A stretch of 57,436 nt of DNA, taken from the NCBI GenBank assembly GCA_910584435.1, contig CAJUAP010000022.1:8390-65825 (forward strand), in the 5' to 3' direction. The stretch is from an uncultured Acetatifactor sp. (GTDB lineage: Bacteria; Bacillota; Clostridia; Lachnospirales; Lachnospiraceae). Both the position numbers and the translations under genes were made by a program. The notes beneath the pieces were generated by a model. It worked only from the letters and a program-made list of their open reading frames with translations, was not told the origin of the DNA and did no database searches. Below are positions 50,016-57,436 of the stretch, in pieces. The first letter of the stretch is position 1. Each line of letters opens with the position of its first letter.

Positions 50016-50794
50016 TGCATTGTACCCACAAAAGTAATGATCATCCTCTTCATCTCCTGGAAAATAAAATCAGCAGCTCCCGGCAGCATCCCAACTGTAA
50101 AGAAAATGACTGATAAACCAACCAAAACTTTCAGCTGTATACCCACTGCAAACATATTTACCTGCGGAGAAACCTTCGCCAATATTCCCAGAATAGCATT
50201 TAACAATAAAATTGCACAAAAAATCGGCAGAATAATCCGGAAACCAATAATAACATAATCCCCCAGGAATTCTACCATGGAAGCCAGCAGTGCATCTCCA
50301 CGAAAAATGGCGCCATTCACAGGAATCAGATAGAATGTATCCGCCAATGCCGCAAATAAATAGCGGTACATGCCTGTAGCAAGCATCAGCAGCATCACAG
50401 CATATTGATATAACGCACCTGTAATACTGGTTGTCTGCCGCGTATTAGGGTCTAAGAGCGTCACCATGGATAAACCCACTTCCATATCCGCAATAGACCC
50501 CGCAAAATTCACAATCGTCATACAGATATTCGCTGCAAGCCCCACCAATAACCCCGTTACAGCCTCTTTCCCCACTATCAATAAATAATCAAAATTAGAT
50601 GAATATGCAATCTGCTCCGCCGGGGTCAGCACCTGATATAACAGCATGGAAGTAAAAAAGCTGATAGCAATCCGAACCATAGCAGGTGTATTCTGCATAC
50701 TGAAAAAAGGTGCAACAAACACAAAACAGGATACCCGAATTAATATCAAAAGAAAATATTCCAAATCATATATGGAAAAGGCATACTCTATCAT
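50012..50794 (-). CDS. fliR: Flagellar export gate protein FliR
   Basis: A protein of 260 residues with five or six hydrophobic helices and the conserved central PxxFxxxxxPxxxRI-like N-terminal pattern (APFFSMQNTPAMVRIAISFF) and GFVGLA-like GLLVGLAANI. It belongs to the export-gate core with FliP and FliQ. It is 14 bp from fliQ and overlaps flhB. Confidence 0.95.
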   Translation of the reverse strand: MIEYAFSIYDLEYFLLILIRVSCFVFVAPFFSMQNTPAMVRIAISFFTSMLLYQVLTPAEQIAYSSNFDYLLIVGKEAVTGLLVGLAANICMTIVNFAGSIADMEVGLSMVTLLDPNTRQTTSITGALYQYAVMLLMLATGMYRYLFAALADTFYLIPVNGAIFRGDALLASMVEFLGDYVIIGFRIILPIFCAILLLNAILGILAKVSPQVNMFAVGIQLKVLVGLSVIFFTVGMLPGAADFIFQEMKRMIITFVGTMQ

Positions 50795-50808
50795 GTCGGA
50801 CTGCCCCG

Positions 50809-51081
50809 CTATCTATGCACATACTGACTAAAGCTTCCCCACAATACGGTCATAAACTCTATCATGGAATTCATCATCCAATTGCCAAACACCGCCAACG
50901 CCAGAAACACACACACTATTTTAGGCACAAAAGTCAATGTCTGCTCCTGAATAGAAGTAACCGTCTGAAAAATACTGACTGCCAGTCCCACACACAAGGA
51001 TACAAGCAGCATAGGTGCCGATATCTTAATAATCAAAAACAGTGCCTGCCTTACAATATCCGTTACCGCTTCTATTGTCAT
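50809..51081 (-). CDS. fliQ: Flagellar export gate protein FliQ
   Basis: A protein of 90 residues with two transmembrane helices and the FliQ pattern (VRQALFLIIKISAPMLLVSLCVGLAVSIFQTVTSIQEQTLTFVPKI). Length is normal for the family. It lies between fliP and fliR. Confidence 0.96.
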   Translation of the reverse strand: MTIEAVTDIVRQALFLIIKISAPMLLVSLCVGLAVSIFQTVTSIQEQTLTFVPKIVCVFLALAVFGNWMMNSMIEFMTVLWGSFSQYVHR

Positions 51082-51124
51082 TTATACTAACCCCCATCTG
51101 CCCGCCACAGGCATCTGAATCTCT

Positions 51125-51922
51125 TTACGTGTAAAATGTATCCACCAAATTTCCTATTACAAGGCTCCATCCGTCTGCCAGCACAAACAATAAAATCTTA
51201 AAAGGCATTGATATTGTTGTGGGCGGCAGCATCATCATACCCATACTCATCAAAGTGGAAGCCACCACCATATCAATCACAATAAACGGGATATAAATCA
51301 TAAAACCGATCCAGAATGCTATCCGCAGCTCACTCAGCATGAAGCTGGGCAGTAAAACCGATATCGGAATGTCCTCAAGATTCTGTCCATCCCATGTCAG
51401 ACCTGCAATGTCCATAAAAAGCTGCACGTCCTTTACCTGTGTCTGAGGATACATAAACTCTCTCAAGGGAATAATTCCCCTTTCAAGGGCTTCCGTCTGA
51501 TCAATTTCCCCCGCCTGAAATGGCTGAACTGCCTGTTCGTTAATCTGTGTAATTGTAGGCCCCATAATAAAAAATGTCAATATAAGCGCTAACCCTATCA
51601 GAATCTGGTTTGGAGGAGCAGTCTGCGTATTCAGCGCCGCACGCGTAAAGTGCAGCACAATGATAATACGCGTAAAAGAAGTCATCATAATAATGATGAT
51701 TGGTGCAATAGACAATAGTGTTAAAGTCAGAAAAATCTGCAGAGAACCGGTCAACTCACCATTTCCTTCTCCATCCAGTGAAATCACCACTGAATTGCCA
51801 ATCCCCACTCCTTCCTCGGCAGCTGAAGCTGTGATGGAAGTTTGAATACACAATATGCCCACCGTGATCAGCAGGCATATTGCGGTTATTATTCGCTTGA
51901 ACTTGAGCTTATTTTTCATCAT
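51125..51922 (-). CDS. fliP: Flagellar export gate protein FliP
   Basis: A protein of 265 residues with a cleavable signal peptide (about 1-35), then the conserved FliP helices: LLSIAPIIIIMMTSFTRIIIVLHFTRAALNTQTAPPNQILIGLALILTFFIMGP and the C-terminal LPPTTISMPFKILLFVLADGW. The start overlaps the 3' end of fliO by 14 nt. Confidence 0.97.
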   Translation of the reverse strand: MMKNKLKFKRIITAICLLITVGILCIQTSITASAAEEGVGIGNSVVISLDGEGNGELTGSLQIFLTLTLLSIAPIIIIMMTSFTRIIIVLHFTRAALNTQTAPPNQILIGLALILTFFIMGPTITQINEQAVQPFQAGEIDQTEALERGIIPLREFMYPQTQVKDVQLFMDIAGLTWDGQNLEDIPISVLLPSFMLSELRIAFWIGFMIYIPFIVIDMVVASTLMSMGMMMLPPTTISMPFKILLFVLADGWSLVIGNLVDTFYT

Positions 51923-52307
51923 GTAATTGATTTTCCTCTGGTTTTTCCTGATTTATTTCCGCTTTCTTTAAGCCGGAAGCTTTATCAAGAAACTCTTTAA
52001 AGCTGAAATTCTGCACAGGTCTCTCCTCCTTCAACTGCTCTTCTGGAATTTCACCCAGCATGGTGATCGTATCTTTACAGACAGCAATCACCATATATTT
52101 ACCGCCTACCCTGATAATCTGGATATACTTATTATTCGCAATACGAGTGGTTTCTATTACCTGCACATTTTCATTTATGCTCTGTTGTCTCTGATAATTC
52201 GCAATCCATTTTGTCGTCACAGCCGTAATTCCCAACACAACAACAAATATCAGCAACACAGTAATAAATTGCGCATAACCTCCTGCACCTGCAGCCAGTA
52301 ACAGCAT
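51909..52307 (-). CDS. fliO: FliO-like flagellar biosynthesis protein
   Basis: A protein of 132 residues with a single N-terminal helix (about 12-33) followed by a small beta domain with the FliO pattern (IQIIRVGGKYMVIAVCKDTITMLGEIPEEQL). It assists FliP assembly in the membrane. The place between cheY and fliP supports the call, although the family is poorly conserved in sequence. Confidence 0.88.
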   Translation of the reverse strand: MLLLAAGAGGYAQFITVLLIFVVVLGITAVTTKWIANYQRQQSINENVQVIETTRIANNKYIQIIRVGGKYMVIAVCKDTITMLGEIPEEQLKEERPVQNFSFKEFLDKASGLKKAEINQEKPEENQLHDEK

Positions 52308-52670
52308 TTAACCTACAACCTTCTTCACGGCTTCAAGAACACGCTCCGCCTGGAACGGTTTAACAATAAAATCCTTTGCCCCCGCCTGAATAGATTCGAT
52401 TACCATAGCCTGCTGTCCCATTGCAGAACACATAATAATCTTAGCGGCCGCATCAACCTTTTTAATCTCCTTCAGCGCCTGGATTCCATCCATTTCGGGC
52501 ATGGTAATATCCATCAGCACGAGATCCGGCGCAACCTCTTTATACTTTTCCACTGCCTTCAAACCGTTCTCAGCCTCTCCCGCAACATTGTAACCGTTTT
52601 TGGTCAGAATGTCCTTGATCATCATCCTCATGAACGCTGCATCATCACATACCAAAATATTCTTTGCCAT
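52308..52670 (-). CDS. cheY: Chemotaxis response regulator CheY
   Basis: A protein of 120 residues with a single receiver domain. Asp9/Asp10 and the phosphorylated Asp54 (LVLMDITMPEMDG), the Ser/Thr position (MCSAMGQQ) and Lys near the end (DFIVKPF) are intact. CheY-P binds FliM and FliY. It is followed by fliO with no gap. Confidence 0.97.
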   Translation of the reverse strand: MAKNILVCDDAAFMRMMIKDILTKNGYNVAGEAENGLKAVEKYKEVAPDLVLMDITMPEMDGIQALKEIKKVDAAAKIIMCSAMGQQAMVIESIQAGAKDFIVKPFQAERVLEAVKKVVG

Positions 52671-52682
52671 TGTAACTTCCTC

Positions 52683-54101
52683 CTACTTGATAATGTCTGT
52701 TACTCTTACACTAAAGCTCTCTTCGATTACTACTACTTCTCCCTTAGCAACAAATTTGCCGTTTACCAGGACATCTATTGGTTCACCGGCAATTCTGTCA
52801 AGTTCAATAATCGTGCCGGGTGCAAAGTTAAGAATCTCGGAAATCGACTTGGAAGTACGGCCAAGTTCCACAGTGACTTCCAGCGGGACATCTTTGATAA
52901 TACCGATATTTTCCTGCCCTGCAATGCCTCCTCCATCGCCCGTAAAACTCTGGAATTGTGCCGGTTGAGCATTCACATTCTGCATCATGGGTGCTGTCGC
53001 CATTCCCATATTTCCCTGCATCATCTGAGGATTCATCATTCCCATCTGGGGATTCATCATTCCCATCTGGGGATTCATCATTCCCATCTGAGGATTCATT
53101 CCCATCTGGGGATTCATCATTCCCATCTGAGGATTCATTCCCATCTGAGAATTCATCATTCCCATCTGAGGATTCATTCCCATTTGAGAATTCATTCCCA
53201 TCATCTGTGTGTCCATAGCCCCAGGCGTCTGCAGTCCCATTTGAGGATTCATTCCCATGCCGCCGGACATTGCTCCCGCTGAAGACTGTTCCGAAAATGC
53301 CGGAGTCTGACTATTTGCATCCGCTGCAGGTGACACAGTCTGCTCGACTGTCTCAGAACCCGAACCACCCGACTGCGAACTGATGAAAGTATTCACAACT
53401 TTACGTGCAAATTCCACCGGATAAAGCTGCATGATAGAACTATCCACCAAATCATCAATCTGCATACGAAAAGAAATCTTAACAAACAGCCCTCCCAAAA
53501 ATGGAGAAATATCTCCGCCGGTTTCCACCTTTGTCAAATCCAAGAGTGTTGCGTCTGGCGGACTGATATCAATTTTGGTCTGTAACATGGTAGAAAGAGA
53601 AGTTGCGGATGCCCCCATCATCTGGTTCATTGCTTCGGATATTGCACTCAAATGCAGTTCTCCAAGCTCCCCATCCGTATTAGTGCCATCCCCGCCCATC
53701 ATCAAATCAGTAATAACCTTGACATCATGCTCCTTCAATATCAAAATATTGGTTCCATCCAGCCCAACCGTATATTTGATCTGAATAAAGACACAAGGTC
53801 TTTCATACTGCGTCAATAAATTATCCCATGTAGCAAGCTCAACAACAGGTGTAGTAATATTCACCCTCCTGTTCACAAGGGAATACAGCGTAGTTGCAGA
53901 AGAACCCATGCTGATATTGGCCACTTCGCCAATTGCATCCTTCTCCACATCCGTAAGAACATCATCATGATTTACTATTTGGGAACTATCCACCGGCACA
54001 TTAGGATCCTGCGTCCCGGCGTCCTGTTCGTTGTCGTCAGACACATCCATACCGTTGAGTAGTGCGTTTATCTCATCCTGAGATAACATTCCTGCATCCA
54101 T
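52683..54101 (-). CDS. fliY: Flagellar motor switch protein and CheY-P phosphatase FliY, with Met/Gln-rich linker
   Basis: A protein of 472 residues. The N-terminal peptide (LSQDEINALLNG) can bind CheY-P; two CheC-like phosphatase motifs follow (GEVANISMGSSATTL and SEAMNQMMGASATSL). A long linker (about 270-370) consists of at least nine repeats of a G-M-N-P-Q-M-type heptad, and the C-terminal SpoA/FliN domain (about 395-472, VPLEVTVELGRTSKSISEIL...) forms the C-ring. Bacillus FliY is shorter because its linker is much less repetitive. It follows fliM directly. Confidence 0.96.
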   Translation of the reverse strand: MDAGMLSQDEINALLNGMDVSDDNEQDAGTQDPNVPVDSSQIVNHDDVLTDVEKDAIGEVANISMGSSATTLYSLVNRRVNITTPVVELATWDNLLTQYERPCVFIQIKYTVGLDGTNILILKEHDVKVITDLMMGGDGTNTDGELGELHLSAISEAMNQMMGASATSLSTMLQTKIDISPPDATLLDLTKVETGGDISPFLGGLFVKISFRMQIDDLVDSSIMQLYPVEFARKVVNTFISSQSGGSGSETVEQTVSPAADANSQTPAFSEQSSAGAMSGGMGMNPQMGLQTPGAMDTQMMGMNSQMGMNPQMGMMNSQMGMNPQMGMMNPQMGMNPQMGMMNPQMGMMNPQMGMMNPQMMQGNMGMATAPMMQNVNAQPAQFQSFTGDGGGIAGQENIGIIKDVPLEVTVELGRTSKSISEILNFAPGTIIELDRIAGEPIDVLVNGKFVAKGEVVVIEESFSVRVTDIIK

Positions 54102-54104
54102 TGT

Positions 54105-55085
54105 TTACTCCTCCTCTCTGATAACCGATGTAATCCTGACAGCATAAGAATCCTTTTCCGTGCCGGGCAATGCGGTAAATTTTTTAATATTTCCAACATA
54201 TACATTCATGTCTTCATCCACTCCGGTATTCAGGCGGATACAATCACCCACCTGCAAATTCATAAAATCATTCACAGTAATGGTGCTCCTGCCAAGTACA
54301 GCTCTCACAGGTATATTCACCTTGCGTATCATTGATTCCACATATGCCTCATAATTTTCATCATGATTTTCCTGCATGGTAGAATACCAGAACTTTGTAT
54401 TCAGCTTATCCATTACATCTTCTAATGTAAAAAACGGCAGACAGATATTCATCAACCCTTCCACATCACCTATTTTGATGTTCAAAGTCACAATCGCAAC
54501 CATATCGCCCGGAGCAATTACCTGCGCAAACTGCGGATTTGTTTCCAGACGACTCAATACAGGTGATATATCTATCACATTTTTCCATGGTTCCCTTAAA
54601 AGCTGTGTAAATGTTACCAATATCTTCTGTATAATTGTTTGCTCGATTTCAGAAAAATCTCTGCTTTTGTCCAAAGGCACACCATTTCCGCCCAGCATTC
54701 GATCCAATATAGCATATCCCAGATTTGTTGACAAATCTATGATAACAGACCCATTTAATGGCGCAAAATCAATAATACCCAAAATCACGGGACTGGATAA
54801 AGCATTCGTAAATTCATTAAAGGTATTGGTCTCTGAGCTGGCCACCGCCACCTGTACATTCTTTCTAAGATATACCGGAAGATTTGTAGAAATCAACCGG
54901 CTATAATGTTCAAATATGAATTCCAAAGTTCTCAAATGTTCTTTGGAAAACTTTGTAGGGCGCTTGAAATCATAGTTCTTAACTTTTTTTTCATCGCTTT
55001 CTGGTACCAATTCATCGCCAATCTCACCTGACGACATTTGTTCCAGCAACTTATCTATTTCACTTTGAGAAAGAACCTCGCCCAC
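54105..55085 (-). CDS. fliM: Flagellar motor switch protein FliM
   Basis: A protein of 326 residues. The N-terminal CheY-binding peptide (VLSQSEIDKLLEQM), the central CheC-like domain with the conserved IRGG-equivalent loop (GVPLDKSRDFSEIEQ), and the C-terminal SpoA domain (VPVRAVLGRSTITVNDFMNLQVGDCIRLN) are present. It is the CheY-P-responsive part of the C-ring that sets rotation sense. Confidence 0.97.
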   Translation of the reverse strand: MGEVLSQSEIDKLLEQMSSGEIGDELVPESDEKKVKNYDFKRPTKFSKEHLRTLEFIFEHYSRLISTNLPVYLRKNVQVAVASSETNTFNEFTNALSSPVILGIIDFAPLNGSVIIDLSTNLGYAILDRMLGGNGVPLDKSRDFSEIEQTIIQKILVTFTQLLREPWKNVIDISPVLSRLETNPQFAQVIAPGDMVAIVTLNIKIGDVEGLMNICLPFFTLEDVMDKLNTKFWYSTMQENHDENYEAYVESMIRKVNIPVRAVLGRSTITVNDFMNLQVGDCIRLNTGVDEDMNVYVGNIKKFTALPGTEKDSYAVRITSVIREEE

Positions 55086-55146
55086 ACAAGTTCACCTCCA
55101 ATCGCACAGCTTGATATCTCATTGTTTTTGTCCTTATCTATATGTC

Positions 55147-55683
55147 TCAACCATACTTCCTGTTATGAATCGAAATCTGGAACACAAAATCCGATCCAAA
55201 AAAACTTTGAATTGCCTGAAGCAGTTCATCCTTAATACTGTCAAAATCATCCTGACATTCCGCCAGGGTATGGCTGGAGATTACGCTTTCGACTACATTC
55301 TGGAGCAAAGATTTTCTCTCATCAATATTAGTTCCGTAGTTCTTGTAATCCTCATGTTTGCTATTCATTTGTATTGTAAGATCAAAGCCGAAATATTCCT
55401 GCTTTCCTTCTGTTACAGTTCCGTCAGGATTCACGACTTTCTCTTTGGCCACAGGGATCATAAAACCTGTCATTTCATAGAGCGCTCTGTCATCCAATGG
55501 CACATCCACTTCTGTTGTCCCCCCCGGATTATACAATTCCAGGTTCAACACCGTTGCAATGCTGGTAATCAGCTCTGCCGTTTTCTTGTTCGTGCCAACA
55601 ACACTGATCATCATAACCGCCGACATAACAATATTCACTACCACCAATACCAGTACCAGCACACTTAGTAAATTTTTCTTCAT
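55147..55683 (-). CDS. fliL: FliL-like flagellar stator-associated membrane protein
   Basis: A protein of 178 residues with one N-terminal helix (about 5-29), then an extracellular stomatin-like domain ending in GSDFVFQISIHNRKYG. The family stabilises the stator around the motor. The position between motB and fliM is the standard one. Sequence similarity alone is modest. Confidence 0.88.
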   Translation of the reverse strand: MKKNLLSVLVLVLVVVNIVMSAVMMISVVGTNKKTAELITSIATVLNLELYNPGGTTEVDVPLDDRALYEMTGFMIPVAKEKVVNPDGTVTEGKQEYFGFDLTIQMNSKHEDYKNYGTNIDERKSLLQNVVESVISSHTLAECQDDFDSIKDELLQAIQSFFGSDFVFQISIHNRKYG

Positions 55684-55715
55684 GCTTTAAAAGCCCCCTT
55701 CTTCCGTCCTAATCC

Positions 55716-56534
55716 CTATGACGGATTATATATTCTGATCTCTACCCTTCGATTCCTGCTTCGGCCTTCTTCCGTAGAATTATCAGCAATGGGAATACGC
55801 TCTCCCATTCCTGCATGTCTCAAATTCACGGGATCCAGCAAAGTAGTATCTACCAGATAATAGAACACAGACAATCCTCTTGCACTGCTCAACTCTTCAT
55901 TACTGGGAAACCGGGCATTATGGATAGGGACATTATCCGTATGTCCTACAATCTCAATAATACCGGAACCATAGCGCTCTAACACGGTTCCCACCTTGTC
56001 CAGAATCTGCTTTGCATCTTCCTTCAAGTCAGCGCTTCCCGAGTCAAACAGCAGTGCGCCGTTCATTGTAAGCTGTACATACTGCGCGGTAGAACTGATA
56101 TCAACCTCATCGCCGATCTTAAGCTCCTGAAGCATCTCTTCCACTTCTTCGGAAAGTTCTTCATTATCCTGAAGCTGCTGATCCTCCAGAATCTTCTCCA
56201 ATTCTTCTCTGCTGCTGGAAGAATTATCCAGATCCTCACTCTCATCATTGCTGTCCGCAACCACACCTGTACTATTGATATATTCATCAAGTTCATTCAG
56301 CTGGCTGACACCGTTGCTGATGAGGACACCGTCGCCAATGGCCGTGGCTCCTGCATCAAATATACTGAAAGTATTATTCATGGCAGCCACGAACGCCTGC
56401 AGCTTTTCCTCCTGTATTGTCGACATGGCGAACAACATAACGAAAAAGCAAAGCAGCAAGTTCATCAAATCACTGAAGGTACTCATCCATGCCGGCGAAC
56501 CGGCTGGAGGTGCATCTTCCTTCCGTTTTGCCAT
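55716..56534 (-). CDS. motB: Flagellar motor stator protein MotB
   Basis: A protein of 272 residues. The N-terminal helix (about 15-36) contains the proton-path Asp22 in FSDLMNLLLCFFVMLFAMS; an acidic, Ser/Glu-rich stretch follows (about 85-125), and the C-terminal OmpA-like peptidoglycan-binding domain has EIVGHTDNVPI and LSSARGLSVFYYLVD. It anchors the stator to the cell wall. The start overlaps the motA stop. Confidence 0.96.
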   Translation of the reverse strand: MAKRKEDAPPAGSPAWMSTFSDLMNLLLCFFVMLFAMSTIQEEKLQAFVAAMNNTFSIFDAGATAIGDGVLISNGVSQLNELDEYINSTGVVADSNDESEDLDNSSSSREELEKILEDQQLQDNEELSEEVEEMLQELKIGDEVDISSTAQYVQLTMNGALLFDSGSADLKEDAKQILDKVGTVLERYGSGIIEIVGHTDNVPIHNARFPSNEELSSARGLSVFYYLVDTTLLDPVNLRHAGMGERIPIADNSTEEGRSRNRRVEIRIYNPS

Positions 56535-57331
56535 TATTCCTCACCCCCTGCACCATCCTCAGCAGACACCTCTCTGTCCTTAGGCGCCAGGAAGGACTTC
56601 AACTTCTCTTCGATTACTCTTGGATTCTCACCTGCCTGAATGGACAGCAGACCTTCAATCATAACTTCCTTCAGCATCATCTCAGCGGCATTGTCTGCCT
56701 TCAGCTTATTTGATATCGGAATACAGATCAGATTCGCCAGAAGGGAACCATATAATGTAGTAATCAGGGCAACCGCCATGGCAGGTCCAAGCGTTTCCAC
56801 ATTATCCATATGGTACAGCATATCCACCAATCCAATCAGGGTACCGATCATACCCCAGGCAGGACCCATGGCACCCAGTGTATCCCAGAAGCCGATGCAG
56901 CTCTTATGCCTTCCCTCAATGCTCACTAATTCTGTCTCCATAATTGCCCGGACCAGTTCAGGATCGGTACCATCCACAATGAGCAGAATACCCTTTTTCA
57001 GAAAAGGTTCATCCATATCCGCCGCCGCTTCCTCCAGAGACAGCAGTCCTTCCTTACGGGCCACATTGGACAAGTCGATAATCTTGCGTATCATTTCTGT
57101 AGTATTCAATACCGGTGTCTTAAAAATCAATGTAAAACTTTTAAGACCAGCTATGTAATCCTGCAGACTGACCGATGTAAGCGTCGCACTGAAGGCACCA
57201 CCAAAAGTAATGATGGCAGAAGGGACATTCCAATACTCCTCTATTAGTTTATCCAAGCCGGCACCTGTAATAACACCGACCAAAACCATTATAACGCCCA
57301 ATATAAGTCCGGCTAACGATGCTATATCCAT
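56534..57331 (-). CDS. motA: Flagellar motor stator protein MotA
   Basis: A protein of 265 residues with four transmembrane helices. The conserved MGPAWGMIGTLIGLVDM segment (with the conserved Pro) and TTLYGSLLANLICIPI are present, as is the cytoplasmic charged loop between helices 2 and 3 (RKIIDLSNVARKEG). The ATG at 57331 is behind GGTGA. It is coupled to motB and follows flbD by 33 bp. Confidence 0.96.
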   Translation of the reverse strand: MDIASLAGLILGVIMVLVGVITGAGLDKLIEEYWNVPSAIITFGGAFSATLTSVSLQDYIAGLKSFTLIFKTPVLNTTEMIRKIIDLSNVARKEGLLSLEEAAADMDEPFLKKGILLIVDGTDPELVRAIMETELVSIEGRHKSCIGFWDTLGAMGPAWGMIGTLIGLVDMLYHMDNVETLGPAMAVALITTLYGSLLANLICIPISNKLKADNAAEMMLKEVMIEGLLSIQAGENPRVIEEKLKSFLAPKDREVSAEDGAGGEE

Positions 57332-57364
57332 TGTAAATCACCTAACATTCTGCATTTATTAAAA

Positions 57365-57436
57365 TCAATCAGCAAAAATATCCTTTCTATATGATTTTAC
57401 AAGATTTTTTATCTCTTGTCTACTTTCTTTTACAAT
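57365..57436 (-). CDS. flbD: C-terminus of FlbD-like flagellar protein (start off the edge)
   Basis: Twenty-three codons (ending in SYRKDIFAD and TGA at 57365) are read from the right edge. The pattern VKES-x-EI-x-LV-x-SYR-(R/K) matches the C-terminal end of FlbD, a roughly 60-residue protein that precedes motA in clostridial fla/che operons. Only the end is seen, so the call rests on this motif and on position. Confidence 0.6.
   Translation of the reverse strand: MVKESRQEIKNLVKSYRKDIFAD

Noticed and set aside
52956..53282. Plus-strand His/Ser-rich repeat open frames
   Set aside because: They are the antisense of the FliY heptad-repeat linker.

Overview
The window looks like a low-to-moderate GC, motile, Gram-positive member of the Clostridia, most likely a gut Lachnospiraceae. 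The reasons are: a fla/che operon with fliY, cheC, cheD, flhF and flhG running into rpsB-tsf (the arrangement shared by Bacilli and Clostridia); lipoprotein-anchored solute-binding proteins; a dockerin-bearing secreted M60 peptidase; and strong AGGAGG-type ribosome binding sites. Assignment to family is inference from gene content and order; no database search was possible. Apart from the cation transporter/YgjP pair and the large glycosyltransferase, all genes are on the minus strand, so the text below reads from high to low coordinates along transcription.

Region 1 (57436 to about 33395) is the distal part of the fla/che operon. It opens with the last codons of flbD, then motA-motB-fliL-fliM-fliY-cheY-fliO-fliP-fliQ-fliR-flhB-flhA-flhF-flhG-ycgR-cheB-cheA-cheW-cheC-cheD, a small membrane protein, the flagellar sigma factor fliA, a FapA-family (DUF342) protein, a 102-residue orphan, a SwrB-position membrane coiled-coil protein, and a small MltG/LysM-like membrane protein. 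Together these encode the stator, C-ring switch, export gate, flagellar placement GTPases, c-di-GMP brake, adaptation and phosphatase arms of chemotaxis, and the late-gene sigma factor. A roughly 700-bp structured region with the rpsB promoter leads into rpsB and tsf.

Region 2 (about 28180-30520) is a conspicuously AT-rich patch just downstream of tsf. It carries a broken tyrosine-recombinase-like gene and an orphan PDDEXK (DUF1016/YhcG) nuclease gene whose start is preceded by a perfect 33-bp palindrome. It looks like the remnant of a mobile insertion.

Region 3 (24655-27948, plus strand) is a 1097-residue membrane glycosyltransferase that appears to fuse two GT-C modules. Region 4 (24507-8966, minus) is a transport block: a MacB/LolD-type ATPase and a giant coiled-coil FtsX-type permease, a PHP phosphoesterase, and then a six-gene set in which two very large lipoprotein solute-binding proteins bracket two MalFG-type sugar permeases, a HlyD-like adaptor and a reduced MacB-core membrane protein. 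This mix of import and efflux-type parts in one gene set is the best candidate for an unfamiliar system.

Region 5 (8900-1) holds a cation diffusion facilitator and a YgjP-type metallopeptidase (plus strand), divergent from gpmI, which is followed by a secreted, multidomain M60 peptidase that runs off the left edge.

Across the window at least six related, modular palindromic intergenic elements occur. Each sits directly against the stop codon of one gene and before the next co-directional gene; one of them supplies the stop codon of flhB. This repeat family is the most distinctive non-coding signal seen.
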